Below, piece after piece: positions 33,801-45,478 of a DNA stretch of 64,000 nucleotides (position 1 is the first letter of the stretch; every line of letters begins with the position of its first letter). The DNA is from Cymbomonas tetramitiformis. Taxonomy: Eukaryota; Chlorophyta; Pyramimonadophyceae; Pyramimonadales; Pyramimonadaceae. The translations under genes and the position numbers were made by a program. Below the pieces are notes generated by a model. The model made no database searches. It was not told where the DNA came from and saw only the letters and a program-made list of their open reading frames with translations. The stretch spans positions 1-64,000 of the forward strand of contig LGRX02009758.1 in assembly GCA_001247695.2 (NCBI GenBank), in the 5' to 3' direction.

Positions 33801-36800
33801 ATAGCGGCGTACGTAATACGTACGTGATGCGCGAAGCTGCCATGGTGACATCGGGATCTTGCAAATGTGAACTGTGCGGCAATCGCTTTTTAATCTTCTC
33901 TATGTCTAGGTATGAGAACATGTAAATACCATGTGACATAAAAATACAGTTTTTCTCAAAAGAAATGTCAGGGATATTTAGGAGATGCCACTTTTATTCT
34001 AAAATCGTTGTTTTACAACATGCACATGGCGTTGGATTCGTTCTCGAATAATGAAAAACAGCGCAGATATTAGTACTCTGGTTGGGGATGGCAGGCAGGC
34101 AGGCGGTCACTCGCTATATAGCGGAAGTGGTACACTATATAGTGATACCAATTCCACTATAGTGTACCAGTTCCACTATATAGGGATACGTCACTACATA
34201 ATGCACAAGTATGACCACCCCTCCCTTAAGCGGATGCACAGCTCAGGTGCAAGTTCAGGCATAAGGAACTTCCCGACAGGAAACCAAATTAGGTACAAGC
34301 CGTGCCGGATTGCCTGAGGCTGCCGGTTTCGGATGGCTGTTGTCGCCTGGAACAACCTATATGTATTCACAGAGTTTTGGGTGGCCTCCAAATCAAGTAT
34401 AAACCAGTGCAATTTTGAGTTGAGTCACAGCAGGGTTTGGTCATGATGCAGTCACGTCTTGAACAAGCGTTGTGTCGAGTAGTCTTTTTGACGGGGAAAG
34501 GACCCTCGCAGTCTGTTTGATGGGGGCATCGATGTGCACTTTCCGTATGGTCAGAACTCGGCTGCATCATTGGACTGGAACCCCGCATGCCGGAGTGCAG
34601 GCGGCGCACCAAGTGCACATCGCGCGAGCCCAGGCGCGGGACGCATCGAAATGCCACAGTTCCGCGGGGCGATACACACAGGGTTTCAATAAAAACCGTC
34701 ATGCATTTGAACGCATTTTGACTTAGCAGTGCAGTCTATGCCCTGCCACCAAACAACATCAGCATTCGATATCGATATATTGGAATGTGGCTATGGCTAC
34801 AGCACGACCAGAAGCCTGGGGCATTGCCGCAGCCGAATCCAAGGGCCCTCCACAGGGCGCGCATCCCTGCAGCACACGCTACGGTGCTACGAGTGTCACG
34901 TGCTGTGTCCCGTGCGGAATCCGGCATCAGGAGGATCAGTGAGCTGCCCTGATGCCCACGCAGGGGTGCTTGGTGTCTCACCTGCGTACGTTCGTCCTGG
35001 GTGCCAGCCGTGAGGAGCCTGATGAGGGGTGGCACCGCCCCGAGTTCCGTGATCCTTGTGGTGTGCTCCACGTTTCCTGCGACAAGCCTGAGGGCCATCA
35101 TCGCATAAGTTCGCCCTTCCGGGCTGCCCACTCCCTCGGCCAACAGCTGTATCAGCTGCGGGACCCCCTCCAAGTGTGCCCAGCACCGCGGATACTCGGG
35201 GATCCACTCTGCTGCGTTCTCCGGTGTGAGGGAGTCCCTACCCTCCCCTTCATTCGGGGTCTGTTCGCGCCGACGCTCCGGTGTGTTGTTCTTCATCAGC
35301 TGCTGCAGCAGGGGCGGGATACCCCCAGCCAGCTTGATCGCCACCCGGTTTTCAGAGTTCGTGTACGTCAGGCCAAAAAGTGCTCCCGCCACCTGGAGCA
35401 CGGTTGCCCTCCACCACCCCGCTCAGGCATTACGAATCCTGGTGCTCCTGCTCTCGATGTCCTAGGTACCATGCACCCGAGAATAAACCTTGCGATAGAG
35501 CCTCCGAATCAAATCTGGTGTGCACATTAGAATCCAAGCAGAGGACACTCCACCAGCTCGCCCAGTCATGGCACCTCCAGGCCCCCTCCGGGGCGCCGCG
35601 CACCTTGCACCGCTCCTCGACGGTGCCTCTAACCAGCATGCGGATCATGAGGGGAATGCCTCCAACTCGCTTGATCTCCGTCTTCAGGGTCTTATCTGCC
35701 GCCAGATTCGTCAGCACCGTTGCTGCTAGTGTCTTACATTCGTAATTGCCCTCCTGCGCACATAGCAGGAGCACCCCCGCGCCTCACCCAAATGCTTCCG
35801 ACGTGCAGCAGGAGCACCCCGCGCCTCACTCAAGCAGGAGCACCCCAGCGCCTCACCCAAATGCTTCGACGATGCAGCAGGAGCACCCCGCGCCTCACCC
35901 AAATGCTTCCGACGTGCAGCAGGAGCACCCCCGCGCCTCACCCAAATGCTTCTGACGTGCAGCAGGAGCGCCCCCGCGCCTCACCCAAATGCTTCCAAAA
36001 CTGATGATCAGAGATCGCTGATGCTGCACGGGATTGGAGGGACCTCGCCTGCAGCATGTGGATGAGGGAGCCAATGCCGCCAGCCTGAATGATCAGGGGA
36101 GACACAGTGGCGTCCACGGCGAGCGCGGTCAAAGCACGCATCGCATACAGCTTCGCCTCCGACTTCCCGAGCTGCATCGTATCCACCAACGCCGCCACCC
36201 CGCCCGCAGCCACAATGCGACTGTGCAGGTCCTCCTCCACGGCGAGGTTCGCCAGCGCCATCGTCGCATAAATCTTTCTCTTGTCCTGTGCCCGACATTT
36301 CGAAACACAAACGCACTTCCGAGTCAAAGGGCACGCCCTGCGTGTCACAGCCGTGGCTGCGATCCGGTCGCAGGGCAGAAATAGTTGCCACGTGGCAGAG
36401 TGAGACGAGCGATGCGCCTGCGGTGTGACGGGTGCAACGAAAGGAGGATGCCGAGGATAACGAGAGGGACTTTACCCGAACACGACTGACCACCGCCTCC
36501 ACTCCGCCCGCCTCTGCCACAGCTAGCCACAGCACCCGCGGGTCCGCCACGTGGAAATGCAGAATGGGCAGGATCCCGGCTGAACAGCTGCGGATCTGGT
36601 CGTTCAGGCCGCCCGTTATCCGCTTGACCAGCAGCGGAATCACGTCAGCGGCGACAAGCTCCTCAGCTGCACAGCTGGCCAAGCTCACCAGCGCGCGCGA
36701 GGCGTAGGTTTGCGCTCGCTCGCCTCCTTCCGCCAGGAGCCGCACCAGAGGCGACACGGCGCCTGCGGCCACTATCTGCGGCCCGAGGCTCATGTCCGCC

Positions 36801-39800
36801 GCGAGGTTTCGGAGCGCCCCCGCCGCCTCTTTCCGCGCCGGATCCGACAGATCGTCTGAGGGAGTTGTCCGCCCGTTCACCAGCTCTCCCCGCAGGAGCT
36901 CCACCAGGGGGGGGATGCCCCCCGCTGCCACGATTTCCGCCCCCGTCACGCCCCCAACGGAGAGGTTTGTGAGCGCAGTTGCAGCGTAGAGCCGGGAATG
37001 TGAGGTCCCGTTCGCGACAAGCTCCACGAGCATGGGAATTGCACCCTGATAGGGCACACGCAGCCGCCCGCGCACAAGGCCCCCCTCCTCCCCGTTCCTC
37101 AGCGCCTCCATTCAGCGTTTCAGGGGCGCCATTCTGTTAGAATGACAGGCTCGGCTTCGCCTCAAAAGGTTGCGCATGGCACAAGGGCACGCAGCTCGGT
37201 GGGCTCCCCACCTCTGTCAGGATCTGTGGCACGATGGTGACGTCAAAGGCGAGGGCGGTGATGGCCATGGCCGCTTGTTGCCGCGCCGCCTCACTGCCAT
37301 GGCGAAGCATGCGCACGAGGGGGGGGGTGCCGCCCGCCAGTGCAACCCGCAGGCGTAGCAGTGGATCCCCTGCCAGGTTTGTGAGCACCTTCGCCGCGTA
37401 GATCATTGCGTCCACGTTGTCAACCGTCTTCAACACCTCGATCAAGGGCGAGATCCCACCGCACCGCTCGACGTCCATCTGGTTGGGGGGCCCATACCAA
37501 CCCTCTGAGTATTTTACTGGCTGCTCGAAGTTTTGAGCTCCGCAGTGGCACCCTGGGATTTGATCGAAGGGGCATGCTCTTCACCTTCACGCGGGGACAC
37601 TGCGCATGGCAAACCAACAGAGGTGCACCGACGCCCGCACAGAACACCGCCCTCGGAGAAGCGGCAGCTGAGTATAACGGGAAGGGTTTTGGCATCACAT
37701 TGTTTTGGGGTTTGACAGAGGGGAGGAGATCTCATGCCGATGAGCTTCATTTAACGAGTCACTTTACCATGGGGAACACATCGCATGCCGCAATGTGAAA
37801 GGAGTTAATAAGTCGCAATCACCCACTTTATATGCCAACTCAGTGGATTGCCGCCGCATACTCGGCATGATATGGCAGGTCACCAAGACCTGGCGAGGGC
37901 CGCGCGACAGTAGCAGTGGACTTAACACGGTCCGGCGAGGGCTCGCCAAGGTCCGGCGAGGGCTTACGCCCCCAAAACAAACGAGGGCTCGCCAAGGGCA
38001 GGTGACAGCTCGCCAAGGTCTAGTAAAGGGTCACCAAGATCCAGCTCGGGCTTACCCAAGCCCAACAAGGGCTGACAGCGGCCCGGCACGGGTTCATCAA
38101 GATCCGAGAGAGGCTCAACAAGGTCCGCCGAGGGCCCACCAAGATGCAGCGTTGGCACACCGAGATCCGACAAGGGCTCACCAAGTACCGGTGAGGGCTA
38201 AACAAGGTCCGATGAGGGCTAAACAAGGTCCACCACTGCATCACCAAAATCCGGCAACGGCTCTCGAAGGTACGGCGAGGGCTCGCCTAGGTTTATCAAG
38301 GGCTCACCTAGGTCCGCCGAGGGCTCACCTAGGTCTATCGAGGGCTTACCAAGGTCTATCGAGGGCTGACCTAGGTATATCCCGGGCTTACCAAGGTCTA
38401 CGAGGGCTAAGCTTAAGGTCTATCGGGGCTGTAAGGTCCGGCGGGGCTCGCTAGGTCTGTCGAGGGGCTCACCTAGGTCTATCAGGGCTCACCTAGGTCT
38501 ATTGAGGCTTACCCAAGGTCTGTCGGGCTCATCAAGGTCTATCAGGGCTCACCTAGGTCCAGCGAGGCTCACCTAGGTCTATCGAGGAACTTACCAAGGT
38601 CATCCAGGGCTCGCCTATGGGTCTATCGAGGCTTACCAAGGTCCGGCGAGGCTGCCTAGGTCTATCAAGGGTTCACCTAGGTCTGGCGAGGGCTCAACTA
38701 GGTCTATCGAGGGCTTACCAGGGTCCGGTGAGGGCTCACCTAGGTGTATCGAGGGCTTACCAAGGTCCAGCGAGGGCTCACCTAGGTCTATCCAGGGCTC
38801 CCCTAGGTCCGGCAAGGGCTCGCCAGGCTCCATTGGAGGGCTTACCAAGGTCCGGCGAGGCTCACCTAGGGTTTATCGAGGGCTTACCAAGGTCCGCAAG
38901 GGCTCGCCTAGGTCCGGCGAGGGCTTACCTAGGTTGGACAAAGCCTACCGAGAGTCCAGCGAGGGGCTCGCCTAGGTCTATCGTGAGGGCTGAACAAGGT
39001 CCGGCGAGGGCTTACCAAGGTCCGGTAAGTGCTCCCCTAGGTTCATCGAGGGCTCGCCAGGTCTATCGAGGGGCTTACCAAGGTCCGGCGAGGGCTTACC
39101 AAGGTCCGGCGAGGGCTTACCTAGGTTGGACAAAGCCTTACCGAGGTCCAGCGAGGGCTCGCCTAGGTCTATCGAGGGCTTACCAAGGTGCAACGAGAGC
39201 CAACTTAGGTTCGACAAAGCCTCACGGAGGTCGTGCAAGGGCTTACAAAGATCCGATGAGGGCTTACCAAGGTCTCAAAAGGACTTAGCAGGGTCCGGCA
39301 AGGGCTTACTGAGGTCCGGCGAGGGCTGACCAAGGTCCGGCAGCAGCTTACCGAGGTCCGGCAACAGCTTACCAAGGTCCAAACAAAGCTAAATTGGATT
39401 CGGCGAGGCGTCAACGAGGTCCAGCGAGGGCTTACCAAGATCCGACTTGGGCTCACTAAGCTCCGGCGAGGACTTGCCAAGGTTGAGGGCCGTGTTTTCT
39501 TAAATATCATAATAGTGCCATGATTGGGAAGTCGTTGCAAAACTGAAACGGTTGCTTTGGTGGTTGGAGGTCAGCTTGTTTGGGTCGACGCAGAGGGTTG
39601 CATGGCCGGGCAAGGGGAGAGGAAGGGGGATCGACCTTGACTTCACTCATCGCGGAGAGATTCATGAGTGTCATGAGCACGTATACTTTGGCCTCGGTAG
39701 TCCCATCGCGCGCGATAGCAATTAGGGGAGGTATGCCTCCCGCCCGCTCAACATGCATGAGGAAATGTCCCTCTTGGTCAAACACGTGCATCGTGCTCAG

Positions 39801-40442
39801 AACGGCCGCGGCGTACACCTTGCCCTCGTCGTCGCCATCAGTGAGCAGAGTAACGATGGGTTCGATTATGCCGGCCTCGAGCATCTCCGCTGTCGCATGC
39901 CCGGAGACGCTCAAAAGTGCCCTCGCGCCGTACGTGCGGGCCTCTGCAGTGCCGTATTTGACCTCCCGTATCAGATGCGCGACCGCCTGCTCGTGAACTA
40001 TCGACTTGGCCAGATTGGAGTTTGCTGCGAGGACGCTGAGCGCCCCCGTGGTCACCGTCCTCAACTGCTGGTTGTCGGCTGTCCCGAGCATCTTGACGAG
40101 AAGTGGAATAGCGCCCGCCTTTGCGATTTGCTCCCTTACGGCCGCGTCTCGCGCGAACGCACACAAGGCCGTCGCCGCCTGCAGCTTTTGGTCGCCTAGT
40201 CCCTTCTTGAGCAGCTCGACAAGCACCGGAATGCCCCCGACATTCTTGATCCATTCTTTCCTACCGTAAGCGCTATCCAGCACAGAGCCGGCCTCCTTCC
40301 GCTTCGCGTTCGCCTCCGTGCTCCCATTGGAGAAGAGCTCCTGAAGGTGGGTCGGGATTATGTCGTTTATGAGAGGCGGTAAGTCTTCCGTAACCCCGTA
40401 CATTTGCCCGGCGGCTCGGCAGTGGACCTCGGCTTCCTCCAT
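27812..40442 (-). CDS. Large armadillo-repeat protein, 13 exons
   Basis: Exons (minus): 40442-39636, 37478-37212, 37045-36476, 36285-36049, 35753-35604, 35392-34982, 33611-33216, 32516-32175, 31992-31858, 31336-31091, 29397-29242, 28649-28491 and 28198-27812; 1420 aa. All 12 introns are phase 0. Eleven are GT-AG; intron 4 is best read as GC-AG, since CAG/GCGAGG preserves the repeat register. About 32 ARM repeats of 42 residues show the AGGIPPLVELL and K-x-YAAMALTNLA signatures, from residue about 65 to the end. The first 60 residues (MEEAEVHCRAAGQ...) carry no other domain. Tandem ARM repeats form a superhelix that binds proteins; compartment and partner are unknown. Exon 6 has an unusual charged insert (PERRREQTPNEGEG) that may be an unrecognised intron, and the exon 9 acceptor has an alternative four codons downstream. 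Introns 1, 4 and 10 hold minisatellites. Confidence 0.85.
30055..30460. repeat. 21-bp minisatellite in ARM intron 10
   Basis: About 19 copies of GCGATCGCCCACGTGTACAT plus G, with variants GATATCC and GTGCACATG. Each unit contains the palindromes GCGATCGC or GATATC and CACGTG. Because 21 is a multiple of three, several frames stay open on both strands and encode heptapeptide repeats; these are by-products. Confidence 0.9.
34114..34183. repeat. 26-bp inverted repeat hairpin in ARM intron 6
   Basis: Left arm 34114-34139 and right arm 34158-34183 pair with about two mismatches (CTATATAG ... GGTACACTATA). The 18-base loop is AT-rich. This may be a small MITE remnant. Confidence 0.75.
35760..36000. 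repeat. About 40-bp minisatellite in ARM intron 4
   Basis: Five to six units combine GCAGCAGGAGCACCCCGCGC and CTCACCCAAATGCTTCCGAC, some truncated. They fill nearly all of the GC-AG intron between exons 4 and 5. Confidence 0.85.
37915..39490. repeat. 21-bp minisatellite, about 75 copies, in ARM intron 1
   Basis: The unit is GAGGGCTTACCAAGGTCCGG plus C, alternating with GAGGGCTCACCTAGGTCTAT plus C. The two types often alternate to make a 42-bp higher-order unit. Single-base losses are concentrated at about 38400-38640. Long frames across it (LGLSRAYQGPARAH type) are repeat artefacts. Confidence 0.9.
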
Positions 40443-41664
40443 GCTGGCGGGCCGCCGAGAGGCTCAAGTTCACAGGCGCGAGAAGGAAGAATGGGCGAGG
40501 CTGCGTTTGGTTACATCCTACGGTGCGCCCTGGTAGCGCAAACGCAGAAACAAGCTTGTGCTTTCTCCGATTTTATGTCGGGCTGCTGTCTCCTCTATCC
40601 GCTTTCATGGGCGCAAACGCTGGTTTTCAAAATCGACGCTGTGTGACATGCGGCTTTCAGCGGTACATACATACTTGTATGATCGAAACTCTCTGGAGTG
40701 GGCGCCCGGCAACCGACGGGCTGTCCAGTGTCGTTGACGCTCCCTTAGAATATATCAGGGCTAATTAGCACCTCCTCATACTATTTATTCTAAATTCTAG
40801 AGCTCTATGCCCAATGCCCCTTCCTCTTCCATTCACCATTCTATTGATGGTTTGGACTTGAAACGCATGTCGATCAGATGTGTCGACGTTTCTCGTTTGG
40901 TGAACTCAAACTGGTGATGAACTTGTCGTTCGTTGTGACACACGACAGCACACACAAACGAAAGACGAAAGAGAATTCAGAATTCAGAAGTCTCCGATCT
41001 GAGAAGTCTGAACTGAGATCGACCGATCCTGAGCGCCGGACACTTCCTGGATCTGCTTTTAGAAAGTAGGACGAGAGGGATTCCCCATAAAAATACTGAT
41101 AAAAACTGATATTTTGATTTCTTCTCGATACATGCGGTTTATTTGTTCAGAAACCTTTCGCTTATTTGATACTGCATCCTCATTGTGATAATATTTTCAG
41201 GTGAACAACGCTCAACCAATATCCCGCTTGGCTCGTGAAACGGAGATGAGTGTGCGACCTGAATCCGAGTGATGAATAACAATCCTCAAACCCAGAATTT
41301 GAGTTAGAATTTGACGCAGTACTTTCATGTGGGCGGATAGACATGCAAGCGTATGCTTATTGTGCGAAAGCTTTACGCGTCGGTTGTGTCTGTAAACCAT
41401 AATCTCCGCCGGGCCCGCAGCGTCCTTCAGGGATGTCTAAGTTTGACTACGCTTGATTTCCAAAAGATTATGCGGTGTAGTCATCATTGTGCACGTGGCT
41501 ATTGTATTTATGCATGCGGCAGAAGCGGCGTGTTTTTGGAGTGGTCAACGTAAAGTTCCTTGCAAGCCCGCGACCAGACAACAAGCATAAGTAAGTGTTC
41601 ACGGGGACTGAACTTCTCTTTCTTTCGGTACTGCTTATTGCAGGTGTGCGGTTTGAAATTTACA
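40443..41664. other. Upstream region of the ARM gene
   Basis: Should hold the ARM promoter. A short AAGTCTGAACTGAGATC-like repeat is near 40995-41035. No gene is recognised. Confidence 0.4.
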
Positions 41665-41995
41665 ATGGCTTTGCGAGCTGGTGCCAACATCGAGCGCCTT
41701 GTGCGAGAAAACGACAGATGCGCTGCTGCCAGGGCTCACGTCAAAGAGATAGCCGGTGTCCAGCTGTTGTCCGGATGGCACGAGGCTCAATATCGAGCTC
41801 ACGCTATTCCCTCCCAGCAGACCCAGGTACCGTACTTCTTCCCGTTTTAGTGTCAAGGAGAGCTGGAAATCCGTGTTGCTGACGTCGCGGAGTTGGGGTG
41901 CGGCACTGCAGCAACAACAAAAGTTCAAGATGGAAACTCAAGGAAGCGGTCAGCTGGACATGCATGCTGAGTACGTCGGCTTTCCCCTTCAATAA
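41665..41995 (+). CDS. Possible small two-exon gene, 81 aa, unknown
   Basis: Exon 1 is 41665-41826 (MALRAGANIERLVREND..., 54 codons) and exon 2 is 41912-41995 (27 codons plus TAA). The 85-bp intron is CAG/GTACCG ... CTGCAG/CAA, phase 0. A TTGCAG acceptor-like site sits 21 bases before the ATG, so a 5' non-coding exon is possible, and AATAAA overlaps the stop. Exon 1 looks helical and polar; no family is recognised. Support rests only on frame and splice signals. Confidence 0.3.
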
Positions 41996-42261
41996 ACCTG
42001 CTGACCCGCGCCCTTCGCCACAGCCGACAGGCCATGAGGACGGTGCGCTTAGTCACTTGTGACGGGTGAGCCCAGCCAGGGTGCAGACTTCCAAGCACTA
42101 TCCCACTCGTTTGTTTCACCGATCGTGCGCTTGTCCGGGTCGTCAGGGAAGTCAAACTCAACTCTAGTGGGGTCGTGCCCGTGAACCTGGGTCCGCTGTA
42201 GTCGGCTGTGGAACGAGGTCCTCTCGCAAGCCACATTCTAAGTTGACCTCCCTGTTATCGC

Positions 42262-42572
42262 ATGCCCATCATTGTGCAGGATGTCGCTAGAGTTGAAGAT
42301 GGCCGCAAAAACTCTTATCTTGCAACGCCGCGCCCGGCTACAAAGCCTTTTGGAGGTGCGGTGCGCCGCCCGTTCCCGATAACGTTCGAGACCTGGTCGT
42401 TGCTGGAGTCTATCATACGTCGCCCTGAAATTGATTATTCAGTTATGCTCTTCCGACCGGTGCAAGGCTTTCCTCCTGCTCACAAGCCCCCGTATAAGCT
42501 GATCCACCCGGCACCTTCTGCGTTGTTTCCCTTGGACAACTGCGAGCCCCGGCTTTCCGCTTTCGTTGTGGT
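42262..42572 (+). CDS. Possible coding exon preceding an intron-like repeat array
   Basis: An open frame from ATG 42262 (MPIIVQDVARVED...) is protein-like up to SAFVVV and then meets GTAAAG, a donor-like site, at about 42575. Beyond it lies the tandem array. A competing frame from 42283 (MSLELKMAAKTLIL...) ending at GAG/GTGCGG is equally plausible. No family is recognised. Confidence 0.2.
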
Positions 42573-43061
42573 CGGTAAAGGAGGGAGAGGAGGAATAGCT
42601 TTGAGGAGTCGGAGTAAACCGCGGCGCAGTTTCCCCTCGAAGTCCACGTGGGCAAACGCGGCCATATTGGAAGCAGTAGAACGAGAGGAGGAAGAGCTTT
42701 GAGGAGTCAGAGTAAACCGCGGCGCAGTTTCCCCTCGGAGTCCACGTGGGCAAACGCGGCCATATTGGAAGCAGTAGAAGGAGAGGAGGAATAGCTTTGA
42801 GGTCGGAGTAAACCGACGTTTCCCCTCGAAGTCCCACGTGGGCAAACGGCCATATTGGAAGCAGTAGAACGAGAGGAGGAAGAGCTTTGAGTCAGAGTAA
42901 ACCGCGGCGCAGTTTCCCTCCAGTCCACGTGGGCAAACGCGGCCATATTGGAAGCAGTAGAACGAGAGGAGGAAGAGCTTTGAGGAGTCAGAGTAAACCG
43001 CGGCGCAGTTTCCCCTCGGAGTCCACGTGGGCAAACGCGGCCATATTGGAAGCAGTAGACT
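42573..43061. repeat. About 97-bp tandem repeat, 5 copies
   Basis: Units share GAGGAGGAAGAGCTTTGAGG, then GAGTAAACCGCGGCGCAGTT, then CACGTGGGCAAACGCGGCCA and TATTGGAAGCAGTAG. Spacing between GAGTAAACC sites is 98, 96, 89 and 96 bases. Copy three carries short deletions. Confidence 0.9.
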
Positions 43062-45194
43062 ATAGGCGTGGCAGGATTCCGCCGCAACAGTTTTCTGAGT
43101 CGTAGCGCAAGCAATCCGCACTTCTTGTCCGTGCGGAGAACGCGTGGGGGACTATTCAGAGTTTCGCTCCACAATTCCTCGCCTCCCGCTCCGTGTGCTC
43201 GGTGAAGTGTGTGGAGTCGTCGCGTGGTCGCGGTTGCACCCGAGGCCGGCCAACAGTAGACGCGCTCCACTTTTTTCGGGTTTGTTGCGAAGTACCACGC
43301 GCGCTTCCGTGACAGGACTATCCCAGGAGAGCAGCCAGCTTCACTTCGATATTGTTTCCTTGCTCGACACAACTAAGAGACTGAGCCCGTTCGTTTGCTG
43401 CTTCAGAGAGAATCTAAAATGTACGAAAGCGAGCTTAATGCAATGGGGCTCACAGTCGCTCGGGACACGGATTAAAGGTTTAGTGTTCGCCATGTCTCGA
43501 CACTAAGATATTTCAGGCGTACTTCATCGGCACCTGGTGTCTATATCAGGCCGTGAGTTTTGGACATCGTGTCCAACGATACTGCGATCCCTTCACAAAC
43601 ATGAAAGCCTGGTGCTGGACCAACCGCCTGCGGGTAATTGTTGTACAAATATTTGAGCTGGAGATAAGGACAGTTAGTCTTTGGGAAATATGTCACACAT
43701 ATGCTCAGTAATCACCATCGCTTCCTCCACTTTGTTTTCAAAGGCAAAATATTTTTGTCTTGCATTCTTCATTTCAGGCATGGTGGAGAAGGAGTGTGTA
43801 TGTCTCTAGCCTAGCGTCCATAAATGACTTTAGAATAAGTATTAAATTCACATACTGCGCCTTCTTACATTGCTGAGCTCCCTGCATTCCCTATCGCAGA
43901 AGTCAAAACTCTCCTGTCTTCTTACATGGGCAAAGACATGCATCCCCTTGGTTAAGCCTTGAGTGATAGCGAAAGTTGTGGCGATTCTGGTGTGTGGTCT
44001 CAGGAAAATATAAGAACTTATGTATTAACAGGAGAACACTGATATCTGTGTTTAAAAATGTACAACTGCAACGGATACATTCAGAATGAGTTGAAGTGTC
44101 CTCTTTATGGTATACATGCATTTGAGTCCACAGGAATAACTCATTTTTAAATAATAGAATAAGTGTTAGGGGCACTTAAACGTTTTGTGAATGCGAATGG
44201 AGTTGGATATAACTTGAATTTGTGTGAGAACAATTTTTGCGACCAAAAAAAAACCTTAATCCCCGTGTTCGGAATGAATGTTTGATAACATGAATCGTGT
44301 TCGTACCATAAATTACGACGAGTCTCCTGTCTGTGTTGCATTCGTGTCGCATGAGGATACCTATTGCTACACGCCTCTCTGTATCACGGTTCTGCCTTTC
44401 CCGCTTCAACCAAGTTTTCCCAGTTCTTTTGCTGCTCGACACGCACTTCATGCCCTGACTGAGTCCCCGAGTGAGCTTAGCTACACTCGGCGGCACCAGC
44501 GGCGTGTTTCAAATTTGGTAAGAATGCGCAGGTCTTTCGCACTCCTTCAACGTTTCTTACATGCCCTCCCCGTATCCTAAACCTAGAGTTTCTGTATCGT
44601 GATTGCGGTTGTGACCTTTTGTTTGGAATTTGTGCTTTGTTCTCAGTGTAGCAACTCGATTGTTTCAAGTGGTAGCAACGCGAATGGGGAATGTTGTCCC
44701 CTGCGGGATCTTTCCCCAGTCTTCGCCTACCATGCTATAGTGCGGGAGGGTGAGTAGATGATGTGTTCGTAAGCTTTTCAATTTTCACTACCTCTACAGT
44801 TCTGTAGGTGACAGGATCGCTTTCCCTGCCTGGGCACACGCAGTCTGAGTTGCGTTCACGTCCGACAAAATTATGTATTTCAAGGCGGTACGTGCGGTTT
44901 TTGTGGTCCTTTTTTACTTAGGTGGTTTTTGTTTGTTCGCTTTAATCGCTACTGGCAAGCAGTATTTGCCTGTATGATTGCAGGTATTGGGCACGATCTT
45001 TGTATGTATATATACAACCTATCCAGAAAGCGCCATAAATACTAGGCCATCCAACCACTGAGTTTGGTTCGCAAAAGTTCGCTGTGCATGGCGGCCGTTG
45101 CAAATCTTACGCATGTGCACAGGTGTTCTCGAATACCAACACGACGACGATACGAAACATGTGGGCTGTAACTGTACTAGGGTGCATCACGAGT
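43062..45194. other. Gene-poor interval
   Basis: No gene or repeat could be supported on either strand. Confidence 0.4.
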
Positions 45195-45478
45195 CAGTAC
45201 GAGATACAGACGAGTCAGAGTGACGAGTGACAGAACCGATGACAGTCACCAGTATGACCGAGAGGTATGGCGAGGCGACTAGGGTACGTCGCGAGTCAGA
45301 ATGACAGATGTGTCAGAATGATGAGTGACAGCACTGATGACAGTCGCCAGTATGACCGAGAGGTATGACGAGGCGACTAGGGTACGTCGCGAGTCAGGAT
45401 GACATATGTGTCAGAGTGACGAGTGACAGCACTGATGACAGTCACCAGTATGGCCGAGAGGTATGACGAGGGTGACTG
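45195..45478. repeat. 98-bp tandem repeat, 3 copies
   Basis: Copies contain GATGACAGTCACCAGTATGA, GCGACTAGGGTACGTCGCGA and CAGAGTGACGAGTGACAG. GACAGTC sites are exactly 98 bases apart (45241, 45339, 45437). Confidence 0.9.

Noticed and set aside
38617..39288. 223-codon plus-strand frame of LGLSRAYQGPARAH repeats
   Set aside because: Product of the 21-bp intronic minisatellite, with the opposite strand equally open.
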